A stretch of 42,335 bases of DNA, from IMG/VR virus record IMGVR_UViG_3300017710_000009, positions 1 to 42,335 of that record; one strand, given 5' to 3'. The first letter of the stretch is position 1; each line of letters starts with the position of its first letter. The DNA is from a virus. Below the pieces are notes generated by a model. The model was given only the letters and a program-made list of their open reading frames with translations, had not been told where the DNA came from and searched no databases. Both the position numbers and the translations under genes were made by a program. This document shows, piece by piece, positions 1-10,100 of the stretch.

Positions 1-822
1 AAAGCTTTCTTCCTCTGACATTGTGCAATTATCAACAACGGGCGATCCCGTCGAAACATCTGCCGTAGAAAGAATGTGGGTTTGATTTATAGCGGCGTTC
101 GCAACAGTCGCCGCCCCCGTAGTTATGGCGCTTGCGGTTATGATATGATTTTGATCTATCTCCGTAGAGGCAACGCTAGGCGCACCCGTGTCAAATCCCG
201 TTCCAAGCAATGCATGAACTTGAGTTATCCCTGCGGTTCCTACATCTGGCGCACCCGCGTCTAAATCATTACCCGCCAAAACATGCACTTGCGAGATAGA
301 TGCAGAGGCAACCGACACGGCCCCCGTGCTTATTGTTTGAGGCGCAATAACATGATCTTGATTTATGGTTGTATTTCCAACCGTAGGCGCACCCGTTGTA
401 ACATCGCTAGTTGAAAGAGGCACTGTAGGTATAAGGGCTGGCTGGCCTATAGAAACCGCGCCAGTTGTTATAGCCGTTGAGCTAAGAATATGCTCTTGAA
501 CAAGAGCAATATGAGGAACAATCGGCGCACCCGTAAACAGATTTGCAGTGTCAAAGGTTTCATCCTCTGCCATGTTCGCCGTTGGAACGTCAGGAGCGCC
601 CGCAGTTATGCCTTGCGGTTGAAGAATTTGATTTCCAGCGATTAATGCCGAACCAAGAACAGGCGCACCCGTTGTAACATCATTAGCACCTAGAGCATGA
701 TTTTGAGAAATAGCCGTTGTCGCAACGCTAGGCGCGGCGGTTGTAATTGCTTGACCGCTCAAAACATACAAATGCGTATCTGCGGAAAATGGATGTGTAC
801 TAAATGGATTTAAAGCGTTCAT
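1..822 (-). CDS. Repeat-built tail fibre or appendage protein (3' end cut by window)
   Basis: This open frame begins at an ATG at 822, preceded by AGAGG, and runs off the left edge after 274 codons without a stop. After a 16-residue leader it consists of one 25-residue and ten 23-residue repeats, with an twelfth unit starting at the edge. The pattern is roughly H-x-L, five variable residues, T-G-A-P-x-V, four variable residues, I-x-Q. Such short Ala/Thr/Gly-rich repeats suggest a beta-rich trimeric fibre or surface appendage, but I recognise no named family. It is last in the leftward fibre block, after the collagen-modifying enzymes. It could be a substrate of those enzymes or an independent receptor-binding part. 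Confidence 0.75.
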   Translation of the reverse strand, partial: MNALNPFSTHPFSADTHLYVLSGQAITTAAPSVATTAISQNHALGANDVTTGAPVLGSALIAGNQILQPQGITAGAPDVPTANMAEDETFDTANLFTGAPIVPHIALVQEHILSSTAITTGAVSIGQPALIPTVPLSTSDVTTGAPTVGNTTINQDHVIAPQTISTGAVSVASASISQVHVLAGNDLDAGAPDVGTAGITQVHALLGTGFDTGAPSVASTEIDQNHIITASAITTGAATVANAAINQTHILSTADVSTGSPVVDNCTMSEEESF

Positions 823-854
823 GGCAAACCTCTATTTCCCGCACCATATCAAAT

Positions 855-2597
855 TTAGATGTTTACGTCACCCTGATACCGACTTGTCCACATCGTCAAA
901 GAATATTTAACACCAGACTTTAACGGATTGACCTTATGCCCGTGCGTAACTGCGCTTGGAAACAAGATGCAATGCCCCAAGGGAACATTGATATTTGAAA
1001 AATTCTGATGTGGGAATACTAATTCCGCACCCTCATAATCTTCATTAAGCTTTACACTTCCAGTAACCAAAGACGCATCAGTATGAAATCCAAGGCTGGT
1101 CTGCGTATCCATCGCATAACGCATCGTAAAAGCATCGCGCAAACCTATGTGTTCCATTGGTGTCCATTTGCTTTCCGCGATCTTTCCAAAGCGATCTTTC
1201 CACGCCGCCTCAAGCTCTCCCCATATCCCAAGCTTGTCGGCCCTAATCTCTTGCGCGGGGAACTTATCTCCCGCCATTTGGCCCCATCCACCTAGTGCCT
1301 CAGATTTTGCAATGATTTCTCTACATTGCGCCTCTGACAAAAAAGGAACGACAAGAATATCTTTTGCGACCTCATCATAACTCAAAGAATTTACTGGCGG
1401 GCTTTCAATAGCGTTTTGAATATATCCAAACTTATCAGCTAACGAATTGAACCTAGCCTTTGCATCATCGCCGCCATTTCCGTGATATATGCAGGGGCAA
1501 CACATGCCGTTAGATATTTGCTGACCGTCATAGCTAACCTCATCATCGCACTGAAAGATATAGCCCTCATGGTCAAGTTTTACGTTTAAGCCATTAGCCC
1601 CAAGAAACCGCTTCTGCATCCATAGCTGATCGTCTTGGTCATTTGCTATGGTCTCGCTAAAGAAGTGATTGAGCCGTGCTACCTTTCCCATATAAACACC
1701 GCTGTTGAGATATTTATATGGCGTAGGCGTCATAGGAAACTGAGGGGCTATTGTCGGCTCAGGCCAGCAAGATTTTTCCGCTGCAAATAAAATATCGCAA
1801 TCAAACCCATCAAAACGCTCTTTGATCGAATGAATGTTATCTGTAAATAAAACATCGTACCCATCAACGAAAAGAACCGTATCTGCATCAGGTAAGGTTT
1901 GAATATGGCTGCGAACAAGGTTTATCTTATGACCCCCGCCCTGCCCTTCCATCATGCCGCCGCCCCATTCGACGCCCTGTCCTAGATTTAAATACGTTAT
2001 GCCGTGACGCTTGGCTGATTGCTCAAGACCCCACATTTTATTTTCATCCGTTCCAACAGTAATAATATGAGTTTGCATTGATCCACCTTCAATTTCACTT
2101 GGCCTCACTGACCGTGGTATTTGCTTAACAAGTTCTGGCTTATAAAAATAGTTAAAAGAATTTTTAAGCTTCAAGGGCAACCACTCATCGGCGGGAATAA
2201 TATTTTCAGCGAACCCCTCGCATAACATGGCGGCGGTCTTTGGAGTTATGGCATAAGCGTGAGCGTTATACCAATATCCAAGGCTGTTTTCCCTATGGCC
2301 TAGCCAAACGCTATCATGAGACTTTAAAAACCCTTCAATCTCCGCGACATCAAAAGAAGAAAAAACCACATCTTCCTCAAGCACGATCCCCGCAACACCA
2401 GAAGCGGCAATCTTTTGCCACACACGAAAATGGCTCACTGAGCAGCCAAATTCCGTTTTAAGCAACCCTCGCCCTAGAAGTGGATCAACCCATGCTCTAT
2501 CGGGCTTACAATCGCTCTCTGCTATTATTTGCGCCCAATCCTTCCCCCTTGCGTCGAAAGCATCGCCATGCAGAGAGATTTGATAGACTATTGCCAC
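855..2597 (-). CDS. Three-domain collagen-lysine modifying enzyme: GT25-like + PLOD-type glucosyltransferase + lysyl hydroxylase-like dioxygenase
   Basis: Residues 1-170 resemble glycosyltransferase family 25 (GCSVSHFRVW at 51-60, LEEDVVF at 73-79, AYAITPK at 114-120); this family includes collagen galactosyltransferases. Residues 174-390 resemble the PLOD/LH3 glucosyltransferase: DGYD at 245-248 matches the metal-binding D-x-x-D, with FAAEKSCWP at 271-279, YLNSGVYMG at 296-304 and YHGNG at 371-375. Residues 405-580 resemble the lysyl hydroxylase Fe(II)/2-oxoglutarate domain: HTDAS (H505, D507), LNEDYEG, and THGH with distal His 554 (or 552). K563 stands where LH3 has its 2-oxoglutarate-binding Arg. 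Predicted role is hydroxylation of lysine in collagen Gly-X-Lys and addition of galactose then glucose. It overlaps the upstream dioxygenase gene by 10 nt, so the two are probably translated together. Substrate and sugar identity are inferred. Confidence 0.85.
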   Translation of the reverse strand: MAIVYQISLHGDAFDARGKDWAQIIAESDCKPDRAWVDPLLGRGLLKTEFGCSVSHFRVWQKIAASGVAGIVLEEDVVFSSFDVAEIEGFLKSHDSVWLGHRENSLGYWYNAHAYAITPKTAAMLCEGFAENIIPADEWLPLKLKNSFNYFYKPELVKQIPRSVRPSEIEGGSMQTHIITVGTDENKMWGLEQSAKRHGITYLNLGQGVEWGGGMMEGQGGGHKINLVRSHIQTLPDADTVLFVDGYDVLFTDNIHSIKERFDGFDCDILFAAEKSCWPEPTIAPQFPMTPTPYKYLNSGVYMGKVARLNHFFSETIANDQDDQLWMQKRFLGANGLNVKLDHEGYIFQCDDEVSYDGQQISNGMCCPCIYHGNGGDDAKARFNSLADKFGYIQNAIESPPVNSLSYDEVAKDILVVPFLSEAQCREIIAKSEALGGWGQMAGDKFPAQEIRADKLGIWGELEAAWKDRFGKIAESKWTPMEHIGLRDAFTMRYAMDTQTSLGFHTDASLVTGSVKLNEDYEGAELVFPHQNFSNINVPLGHCILFPSAVTHGHKVNPLKSGVKYSLTMWTSRYQGDVNI

Positions 2598-3133
2598 CTT
2601 GGGCCTTCAAACCAAGCAACAAGACTTTTTCTTGTGCCGCTTGTTATTGGCAACACCCTGTGCTGCAAATAGCTAGGGAAAACTAGAACAGTTCCCTTGA
2701 GGCGGGAAGAAGCGTCTGGCGTTTGACATTCCGCAAACTCAAAGCCCCCACCCTCATATTCACTTGGGTCTGAAAGCTGCACTGTAACGCTCAACTTCCT
2801 ATCCCTCAAATCGTCACCATTCCAGTGCACATCTATGTGCCAATCGTAATGACCGCCCTTATTGGCATGATATTCTGTAAACTGAATGTCGCATATATTT
2901 TCTACTTGGCAATAAAAAGCGTTATCGTTTGCAGCCTTTACATATTTCCAAAGAATATTCTGAACGGCCTCATTCCCACTAAGCCACGCGACATCGCTTG
3001 ATCGAACACTTGCGTCTGAATTATCAAAAGTTGTTGCCGCTTGCGTATCAAGCTTTGCGGCCTCTGAAAATATTAGAGATATATCTTGATCTGACAAACC
3101 GCCCGACCACATCTGCCAATTTTGACGGGTCAT
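2588..3133 (-). CDS. Fe(II)/2-oxoglutarate dioxygenase, prolyl 4-hydroxylase-like
   Basis: This 181-residue protein has the double-stranded beta-helix signature of the P4H/PKHD group. The iron ligands are H99 and D101 in WHIDVHW and H158 in YLQHRV, and the 2-oxoglutarate-binding Arg is R168 in SGTRKS, ten residues after the distal His. The LSDPSEYEGGGFEF stretch is typical of PKHD-type hydroxylases. It lies between the collagen fibre and the lysine-modifying enzyme, so a fibre protein is the likely substrate. The collagen prolines are all in X positions rather than the classical Y position, so it may hydroxylate a different residue or protein. Family assignment is firm; substrate is inference. 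Confidence 0.85.
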   Translation of the reverse strand: MTRQNWQMWSGGLSDQDISLIFSEAAKLDTQAATTFDNSDASVRSSDVAWLSGNEAVQNILWKYVKAANDNAFYCQVENICDIQFTEYHANKGGHYDWHIDVHWNGDDLRDRKLSVTVQLSDPSEYEGGGFEFAECQTPDASSRLKGTVLVFPSYLQHRVLPITSGTRKSLVAWFEGPRWQ

Positions 3134-3145
3134 TATATTTCCTTT

Positions 3146-3532
3146 TTAATAAGCTACCCATCCAGTAGAATTGTCGGCCTGATAAGCATTCTCATCCCAA
3201 TCAAAAAGGGTATCTTCCACGACTGGAACTGGAATGGGCGGCTCCCAAAGATATGTGTCTGAATTAAGTGTCCAGCTATGGTATGGCTGTGGCTCGTAAA
3301 ATCCTACTCCATCATATTTCCAGCCAACACCAGCAAAGTTTTTTCGCAAAGCCTTTGTCTGGTCAGAGGATGGGTTGTTGCTGTTAGGTTCGTAATGAAC
3401 GCCGCCCCTAGTATTATATGAACACTTTACCCAATCACCCGCAGATGTATCGACAAAGGTGTCAAAAAAATCTGCTTTAGCTACGATAACATTTGTTACT
3501 GTTCCATCTAATACTTTTGCATAATGACCCAT
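3146..3532 (-). CDS. Conserved small tail-region protein of marine-phage type
   Basis: The 128-residue product starts MGHYAKVLDG and contains NTRGGVHYEP (residues 42-51) and PYHSWTLN (83-90). This Trp/Tyr-rich layout is one I associate with unknown proteins next to tail fibres in marine phages. It has no membrane segment or catalytic motif. It is encoded directly after the collagen fibre with a 12-nt gap, so a role as fibre accessory protein or chaperone is possible. Function is unknown. Confidence 0.7.
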   Translation of the reverse strand: MGHYAKVLDGTVTNVIVAKADFFDTFVDTSAGDWVKCSYNTRGGVHYEPNSNNPSSDQTKALRKNFAGVGWKYDGVGFYEPQPYHSWTLNSDTYLWEPPIPVPVVEDTLFDWDENAYQADNSTGWVAY

Positions 3533-3544
3533 TTTATTTTCCTA

Positions 3545-6283
3545 CTAACTTACCGTGAAAGTGCCAGAGGACGTAAACTTATGATATGTGTAGCCACCAG
3601 ATGAAGTTATAGTGCCGCCTGTTGCAGCAGTACCGCCAGCATATCTGATAACAACAACCCCAGAACCACCACCAGCACCAAAACCAGTTGCAACACCGAT
3701 TTGACCAGACCCACCACCGCCGCCGCCGCCAGTGTTTGCAGATCCCCCAGTTGCAGCAACAACATAGCCTCTAGCCCCTGTGCCACCACCACCAGAGCCA
3801 CCAGCACCACCACCGCCACTGTTACCATTTTGGCCGCCACCGCCGCCGCCAGCTACGGTTATAAAGCCATTCCAGACAAAACCTGAGCCACCAGCACCGC
3901 CATTATTGCCCGACCCATTGCTGCCAGAGCTACTTTTGCCGCCACCACCGCCAGCAGCTGTAGAGCCATTTCCTCCTGAGTTACCTTGCCCAGATGTACC
4001 AGATGCACCACTACTATATGAGCCATGCGCAGCACCGCCGCCGCCTGATCCACCAGATAAAGCCTGACCCGCAGGGGTTCCAAGAGTAGCGCCTCTACCT
4101 CCACCAGTTGCAGTGCCTAGAGCGCCCGCAGAGCTATTAGTTCCGCTTGATACAGCACCAGAGGATGCTCCACCACCACCAATAACTATAGCGGATGATC
4201 CTGATGCTAACGCACCGTTTAATTCAAGAGCGCCACCAGCGCCGCCACCGCCAGATCGGTTAATTCCTCCTGCACCGCCGCCAGCTACAACCAACACATC
4301 AACCGTTAAAAACCCTAAAGCACTCCCAATAGTTGCTTGCGTTGTGCTGTCTAAAGAAGCAATGTTCTGTAATTGCCGACTTGAGCTTATTACGTCAGTT
4401 CCTTGTATTTCAAGCATATCGACATTAACAACACCGCTGCGAACCTCTAGGCTCTCATTATTACCAGCTACTACCCGCCACTGGTTTGCAGCGTGAAACT
4501 GCATGTAGGTGTCAGTGTCACCCGTATGGTATATGGCATTAGCAAGATATATATCATTTATGTTATTTGGACCCGCTGGGCCAGTAGGTCCAGTTGGGCC
4601 TGTCGGACCAGTTGGTCCTGTGCTGCCGCCTGATCCAGTCTGTCCTTTTTGCCCCTTCTGGCCCTTAGCTCCTGTTGAGCCGCCCCCACCTGTTGGGCCT
4701 GTCGGGCCTGTCGCGCCAGTTTGTCCTTTTTGTCCCTTTTGCCCTTTTTGCCCAGTAGACCCGCCGCCGCCCGTTGGGCCTGTGTTTCCTGTTTGACCTT
4801 TCTGTCCTTTTTGCCCTGTTGGGCCTGAGCCGCCTGTTGGTCCTGTAGACCCAGTCTGGCCCTTTTGGCCCTTAGCGCCAGCTGGGCCTGTGGCTCCTGT
4901 CGGTCCTGTGTTGCCAACCTCGCCTTTTTGTCCTTTGGCCCCTGTCGGGCCTGTTGGGCCTGTAGACCCAGTATTTCCAGTTTGGCCTTTCTGTCCTTTT
5001 TGACCTTGCGGGCCTGTGTTTCCGACTTCGCCTTTTTGACCCTTAGCCCCTGTGCTTCCAGTACCGCCAGTTGATCCTGTTTGCCCAGTTGGTCCTGTAG
5101 CCCCGACTTCGCCCTTTTGTCCTTTTTGTCCGTTTGGTCCAATCGGTCCTATGCTGCCTGTCGGTCCTGTGTTTCCTACTTCACCCTTCTGACCTTTAGC
5201 GCCATTAGAGCCATTTGAACCTGATGGACCTGTGGCTCCGACTTCGCCTTTTTGGCCTTTAGCTCCTGTCGATCCAGTAGGACCAGTGCTACCCGTAGGT
5301 CCAGTATTGCCGATTTCGCCTTTCTGGCCTTTTGCTCCAGTTGGGCCTGTCGGGCCTGTTGGGCCTGTAGCGCCAATTTCGCCCTTCTGGCCTTTAGCTC
5401 CGTTAGAACCTGCCGCGCCGACTTCACCCTTTTGCCCCTTAGAACCCTGCGGCCCTGTAGGACCCGTTGATCCCTGCGGCCCTTGGAGCGCAACATTCGC
5501 AACGGTTTGCTTTTCCCATGCGCTCGCGCTTACATCATAGATTGGTATGAGATCCGTAGATGATGCGTCAGTTCCCGTAGAGAAGGCCGTGAGTGCGGTC
5601 TTTACGTTTGCCGCATCCGTTACATCCGCGCTTGCTTCAATGCCGTCTAGCTTCGTGCCATCCGCTGCAACATCACGACCGTCAACGGTTCCGCTTGCCG
5701 CAATATTTCCTGTTACACTGATGCCTGTGCTGGTGGTGGCGAGTTTGGTTGCATTGTTGTATCGAAGCTCAACCTCACCATTTGCAATAAATTGTGCTGT
5801 AACTTCATCTGTTGCAGAATTGTAAAACTGAACACGATCAGAGGCCGAAATTCTTAAATTGCCAGCGCCTTGGTCACTAATGTAACTATTCGACCCATCA
5901 TGATAAATCTGTAGGTCAGAACCATTACCAAGGTTAATCTTTTTATTGTCTGGTATATTTAAATTACCGCTTGCATCAGCAATGAAAGCTTTAGAGGCGG
6001 GTTCTGAAACGAAGATATTCTTTGATCCCGCCCCCCAATTTACAGCATTTCCAGAATTAGTTGACGCTATGATAGTTGTTCGCGCTAGTGTCGGCCCCGT
6101 TGTTGAGTAGGTTCCGATGCCAATCTCAAAATCACTATCATCTGTGCAGACGTAATAGGTTGTGTTTCCATTCCCTATAGCTGCAAAGGTTTGGAACCCA
6201 TTTACCGCCCCCGCAAGCGCATAATCGCTTGTGCTGGTTGTGGTTGTGGTTTCCTTGACGCGATCCGCAAATACTAAAGCCAT
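3545..6283 (-). CDS. Collagen-like tail fibre with glycine-rich C-terminal domain
   Basis: This is a 912-residue structural protein. Residues 1-95 form a tail-attachment-like N-terminal domain of the type starting [19 protein letters not shown]. Residues 96-200 hold a phage fibre motif ([20 protein letters not shown]). Residues 268-572 are about 100 Gly-X-Y triplets dominated by GPTGPTG and GAKGQKGE. Residues 573-660 form a probable trimerisation or linker region, and 664-895 is a Gly-rich domain with long GGGG runs of the kind seen at phage fibre tips. About 28 lysines lie in the collagen part, all in the Y position before Gly; all prolines are in X. Two downstream dioxygenases and glycosyltransferase domains in the same transcription unit suggest it is post-translationally modified. 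The repeats give Pro/Cys-rich spurious frames on the other strand. Confidence 0.9.
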   Translation of the reverse strand: MALVFADRVKETTTTTSTSDYALAGAVNGFQTFAAIGNGNTTYYVCTDDSDFEIGIGTYSTTGPTLARTTIIASTNSGNAVNWGAGSKNIFVSEPASKAFIADASGNLNIPDNKKINLGNGSDLQIYHDGSNSYISDQGAGNLRISASDRVQFYNSATDEVTAQFIANGEVELRYNNATKLATTSTGISVTGNIAASGTVDGRDVAADGTKLDGIEASADVTDAANVKTALTAFSTGTDASSTDLIPIYDVSASAWEKQTVANVALQGPQGSTGPTGPQGSKGQKGEVGAAGSNGAKGQKGEIGATGPTGPTGPTGAKGQKGEIGNTGPTGSTGPTGSTGAKGQKGEVGATGPSGSNGSNGAKGQKGEVGNTGPTGSIGPIGPNGQKGQKGEVGATGPTGQTGSTGGTGSTGAKGQKGEVGNTGPQGQKGQKGQTGNTGSTGPTGPTGAKGQKGEVGNTGPTGATGPAGAKGQKGQTGSTGPTGGSGPTGQKGQKGQTGNTGPTGGGGSTGQKGQKGQKGQTGATGPTGPTGGGGSTGAKGQKGQKGQTGSGGSTGPTGPTGPTGPTGPAGPNNINDIYLANAIYHTGDTDTYMQFHAANQWRVVAGNNESLEVRSGVVNVDMLEIQGTDVISSSRQLQNIASLDSTTQATIGSALGFLTVDVLVVAGGGAGGINRSGGGGAGGALELNGALASGSSAIVIGGGGASSGAVSSGTNSSAGALGTATGGGRGATLGTPAGQALSGGSGGGGAAHGSYSSGASGTSGQGNSGGNGSTAAGGGGGKSSSGSNGSGNNGGAGGSGFVWNGFITVAGGGGGGQNGNSGGGGAGGSGGGGTGARGYVVAATGGSANTGGGGGGGSGQIGVATGFGAGGGSGVVVIRYAGGTAATGGTITSSGGYTYHKFTSSGTFTVS

Positions 6284-6306
6284 AGCAGCCCCCTAATTGA
6301 AATTAC

Positions 6307-6678
6307 TTATGCAGGGTCTGGGATACCTATGTCAAAAGTCGCAAGGGTAAATGTGTTTCCAGATGTAACAGCCTGAGAAGCCGTAAGAGCGCCCGTAGCA
6401 AGCAAACGACTATTGTTGGTATCTACAAGCGCATAATGCGTTGCCGTGCCTGTCGCGGTTATTGAGCCGTCTGTAATAGATGCCACCGCAACCTTACGCC
6501 CGCCACCGCTTCGATCCGCAGGTGCGCCGATTGAAAGGCTGGTTGAATTTCCTAGCGCAAAGGTAGAATTTGCCTCTGCATAGGTTGAAGCTTCCTGTGA
6601 GGTAACAAGAACTTTATTTGCTTCGGTGTCTAAAGTCGTAAGGCCATTATCAAAGACCCTGTTGTTTAAAGTAGCCAT
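6307..6678 (-). CDS. Small probable virion protein
   Basis: The 123-residue Ala/Thr/Ser-rich protein has no Cys and no membrane segment. It is predicted to be beta-rich (STSLSIGAPADRSGGGRK; ATGTATHYALVDTNNSR). It sits between the tail-tip gene group and the collagen fibre with a 23-nt gap to the fibre start, consistent with a minor structural or fibre-linked protein. I recognise no characterised family. Confidence 0.6.
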   Translation of the reverse strand: MATLNNRVFDNGLTTLDTEANKVLVTSQEASTYAEANSTFALGNSTSLSIGAPADRSGGGRKVAVASITDGSITATGTATHYALVDTNNSRLLATGALTASQAVTSGNTFTLATFDIGIPDPA

Positions 6679-6733
6679 ATCATAAGTCTCCTTTTTGGCG
6701 ATACTGGGAACGTATCATATAAAGCGTTTTACA

Positions 6734-7114
6734 TCAATCAGGCTTTGAGGGCCAAGAAATGCTAGTTGGAAATCCAGATTGCTCGGGAACATTCAAAAGG
6801 TCTATTCGATATTGCGTCCATTCTGCTTGCTTTTCAGACGTCAATTCTGTCCACCTGAGATTGTTTGAGGCTATGGGATCTACCTCAGAAACAAGCTTTC
6901 CATTTCTTTCCACCCTTGCGCGATCTGAAAGAACACTTACTTTTCTATCTGCATTTTCGACCCATGCACCATCAACGTAATCGTAATATTCTTCTGGCCT
7001 TACCTCAACCTCAATAGCACCCTCTGGCCTTGGATGATTTTCTAAAAACTTTTCTGACGGGATAGATATTTCAACAAAATAAGACCCATCACTTTGTACA
7101 AAAAAAGATTTCAT
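6734..7114 (-). CDS. Tail fibre assembly / XkdW-like protein
   Basis: The 126-residue protein ends in the pattern WTQYRIDLLNVPEQSGFP followed by WPSKPD. This matches the C-terminal W-x-x-YR-x-x-L-x-x-x-P-x-Q-x-GFP-x-x-I-x-WP-x-x-P signature of phage tail assembly proteins of the XkdW/Tfa-like type. It lies immediately downstream of the tail-tip gene, separated by 4 nt, the expected place for a fibre chaperone. Assignment rests on this C-terminal motif and the position. Confidence 0.65.
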   Translation of the reverse strand: MKSFFVQSDGSYFVEISIPSEKFLENHPRPEGAIEVEVRPEEYYDYVDGAWVENADRKVSVLSDRARVERNGKLVSEVDPIASNNLRWTELTSEKQAEWTQYRIDLLNVPEQSGFPTSISWPSKPD

Positions 7115-7118
7115 CTTA

Positions 7119-10100
7119 TTACCTCAATTCAGCCCATATATAAGGTGTACCACCTGTTACATAATACCAACCTCCGACTGGCACTATTGCCCCAGCGTAA
7201 GAGTTAAACGCCCCTGATGTACCAGTACCGCCCACTTGAACCCCGCCCGTTGTTCCAGTCGGCGTTGTCGATTGAGAGTTCCAAACCCAAAATGCGCCAG
7301 TTCCACTAGATGTTTCACCTACATTTACTAAAATGGGCTTTTCTGTTGTGTTTCTATAATGAACTGATGAAGATCTTCCAGAAGGGAAATCTGTCCATGT
7401 CTGGCCTATACCAATCGGAGAATTTGGACTTAGATAAACCTGCTCAAGGCTTGAGGTTTGAATTTGATAGGTAGCAAAGCCAGCACCGCCATCACCCCCA
7501 GATGCGCTAAACCTTGCGCTTGCTCCCCCAGAACCACCGCTCCCTAAAGTTATTGTCAAACGAACATCTGTATATCCATCTAGCTCAATAAAATCAGTAG
7601 CGTTGGTTCCCGCGCTACCGCCAGAACCGCCAACAGTTGAGCTTGTAAATGTTGCAGGCTGTCTACCCCCCGCGCCGCCGCCGCCAGAACCTTGAGAACC
7701 ATTACCACCACTCCCAAAGCTTGCATTTGCGGCTGTACCACCAGATGCAAAGTTGCTATTTACACCCGCTTGACCGTACCAAGAATAGGTTGAAGTCGCA
7801 CCAGCACCGCCTAATGCGGTAACTGATACAATAGTAGAAGTAGCCGCGCCTAAATATGAACCCGTTAGAGTGTAAACAGTATTGCCGCCATTAGATCCAT
7901 TTGCTCCACCTTCTGCACCCTTGCCACCACCGCCGCCGCCTACCGCTGAAATTGATAGTGCTGTTACTGGCAGCGATGTATTAGATGGAAGCTTGCCGTT
8001 GCTATCACTTATTTGAACATTTGAAATGTTGCTTGCAACACTTACTGCAGATTGCAGCGATCCCGTACCAGACATAATCGTCGGGTTTATAAGCTTCGTT
8101 TCATTTATGTCAAAAAGAATGCCATGCTCTGTTGCGGTTCCTGAATTGGCTCCCGTTGCAAGTGCAAATTCACTTGTACCCGCTGGGTTCCCAATCCACA
8201 ATCCATCTGCGGTATCGGCGTAGTTGTCTTTTCCTATTTTCCAGCCGCCGCCATCAAGATAATTAATATTATGAGCAATGGTTAATTGTTCAGCAGTGAT
8301 TGAAATAGCGTCTTGGTGATTAACTATAGCTTCCGCTGCAATAACAAGAGGCGAGAAAATAGCGGGATTTTCAAACGTAGCTGCATTATCACTCCAATCT
8401 TGATCAGCATAAACCCACTTTCTTGCGCTGAATTGCGTAGGAGCGCGACCCGCTGCGTATTCTGTATCGGCGCTATTCACGAACCTTGCCCAAATGACTG
8501 CATTATCTGGGATGTCGCTCATTGCAGAAAGTAATGGATTTGCGGCCAAGAAAGCAGTGTTTAATGCGGCTTGGACTGTAGAGGTGTTATCTCTTGGATC
8601 AATATTTTCTACAATAATATCCGACCCGTTTAGCGTAACTATAAGACCGCTTTGCCCTTGTGCACCCTTTTTGCCTACGCCAATCCTATACCATTGAGAA
8701 AGCACATCAATATTACCCTCGGAAGATTGCAAAGTGCCTTCCATAAAGTAATAACCGCCTGATGTAGAAAAACCTCCCGCTACTCCAGATGGAGTATACC
8801 AACCCCAATTTTGATCATTTTCGTAGATTAAAATTCCGCTGCCGCCTGTGCTTACAGCTTGCGTTAGATCAGTGTCTAAATTTATTAGGCTTGAGAGATC
8901 ACTAGCGAGTGCGCGGCCATCTTCGTCCAATCTGATATAAATAGTTGAGGGGAATGGTCCATCGCTTGCTTGGGTATCTGGATCTGACGCAGAAACACCA
9001 AAATATATTCTGCCATTTTGGTTTGGGGTGGTATCGCTTGTAGAGTTATAATAAGCATTCGATGTCATTACTGGGACACCTGTTAATCCCTGCACATCAG
9101 CCGCAACCGTTCCGCTTCCCGCTGGGGATAGCTTAGCGGCTATTTCTTGGGGTGTAGTCGTAGGAGGGTTTCCAGAAAAATCTTTCGCAAGAAGCTTATA
9201 ATAATGAGTTGTGTTCTGCGTAAGCCCACTATGAACAAGGCTAGTACCCGCAGATGTTCCAATTAAAGAATATGTGCCGCTGCTTGAAGTGCTATGGTAA
9301 ACTTCCATAGAAGCGAAATCAGACGGGAAGCTGTATCCCTGCCATGAAACCTCTAATTGCTTTACGCCCGCCGTTACGGTTGGGGCGCTTGGGGTTGGGG
9401 GTGCGGTTGTATCCGTTACCGCCGTTGCATTGATTGTTGCATACGCCCCAGAGTTATCGTTGACTGTAATGGCCCTGACGCGGAAATTGTAGGTTGCGCC
9501 AGCCGTGAGCGGTTCGATCTCTATGGCGTTATTTGGCGCAATCGTTGAGGAATAATTTGAAAGACTGCTCGGCTTCCACTGCACTTCATAGTGTCTAATC
9601 TGAGCGTTTGAAACTGCGTTCCACGAAAGGATCACCCGCGACATTGCGGTTCCATCTGTCTGCAATGTTGAGGCAAGGGTAGCTGCCAAACCTGATATTG
9701 CCAGCCCAGAAGTGTTATCACCAAGGCTTGTGTTATTATGCGTAATGGCTTGATATTCATCCGCGCTCACTGACCATTGATAAACGGTAGGTGAGGTTTC
9801 TTGTAGGTTCAAACTCACAGAAGGATTAGAGCCATCAAGGCCGCTCATCTTCCAACCCATTACCTTGAACTGCTTTCCTTGCTGTTGGGTTGGGTCTGTT
9901 TCTTCTGGATCTTCTATCCAGCCATATCTTTTTAACCTTAATTCTATTGTATCTCCCACTTGAACAGAAAAAGCTTTCTCAAGTGTAAATGTCGCTGTAA
10001 CAGATATTTGCTCGCGGCCAACAAAAAGAACCTGTTTCGCAAGACGCTGCGCCGTTGCACTGTTAGTTGTTAATGGAAGCGTAAGATCAAGCACACTTTC

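Noticed and set aside
76-264. Plus-strand 62-residue Arg-rich open frame
   Set aside because: It is antisense to the 23-residue-repeat fibre gene, which has continuous coding structure.
4562-5486. Regular DNA repeats that could be taken for a CRISPR-like array
   Set aside because: The repeats are 9-nt multiples in frame with Gly-X-Y codons, with no spacer/repeat alternation.
3780-5540. Several long plus- and minus-strand frames rich in Pro, Ala or Cys/Phe, including a 194-residue basic one
   Set aside because: All lie inside the collagen and glycine-rich parts of the 912-residue fibre and are products of its repetitive codons.
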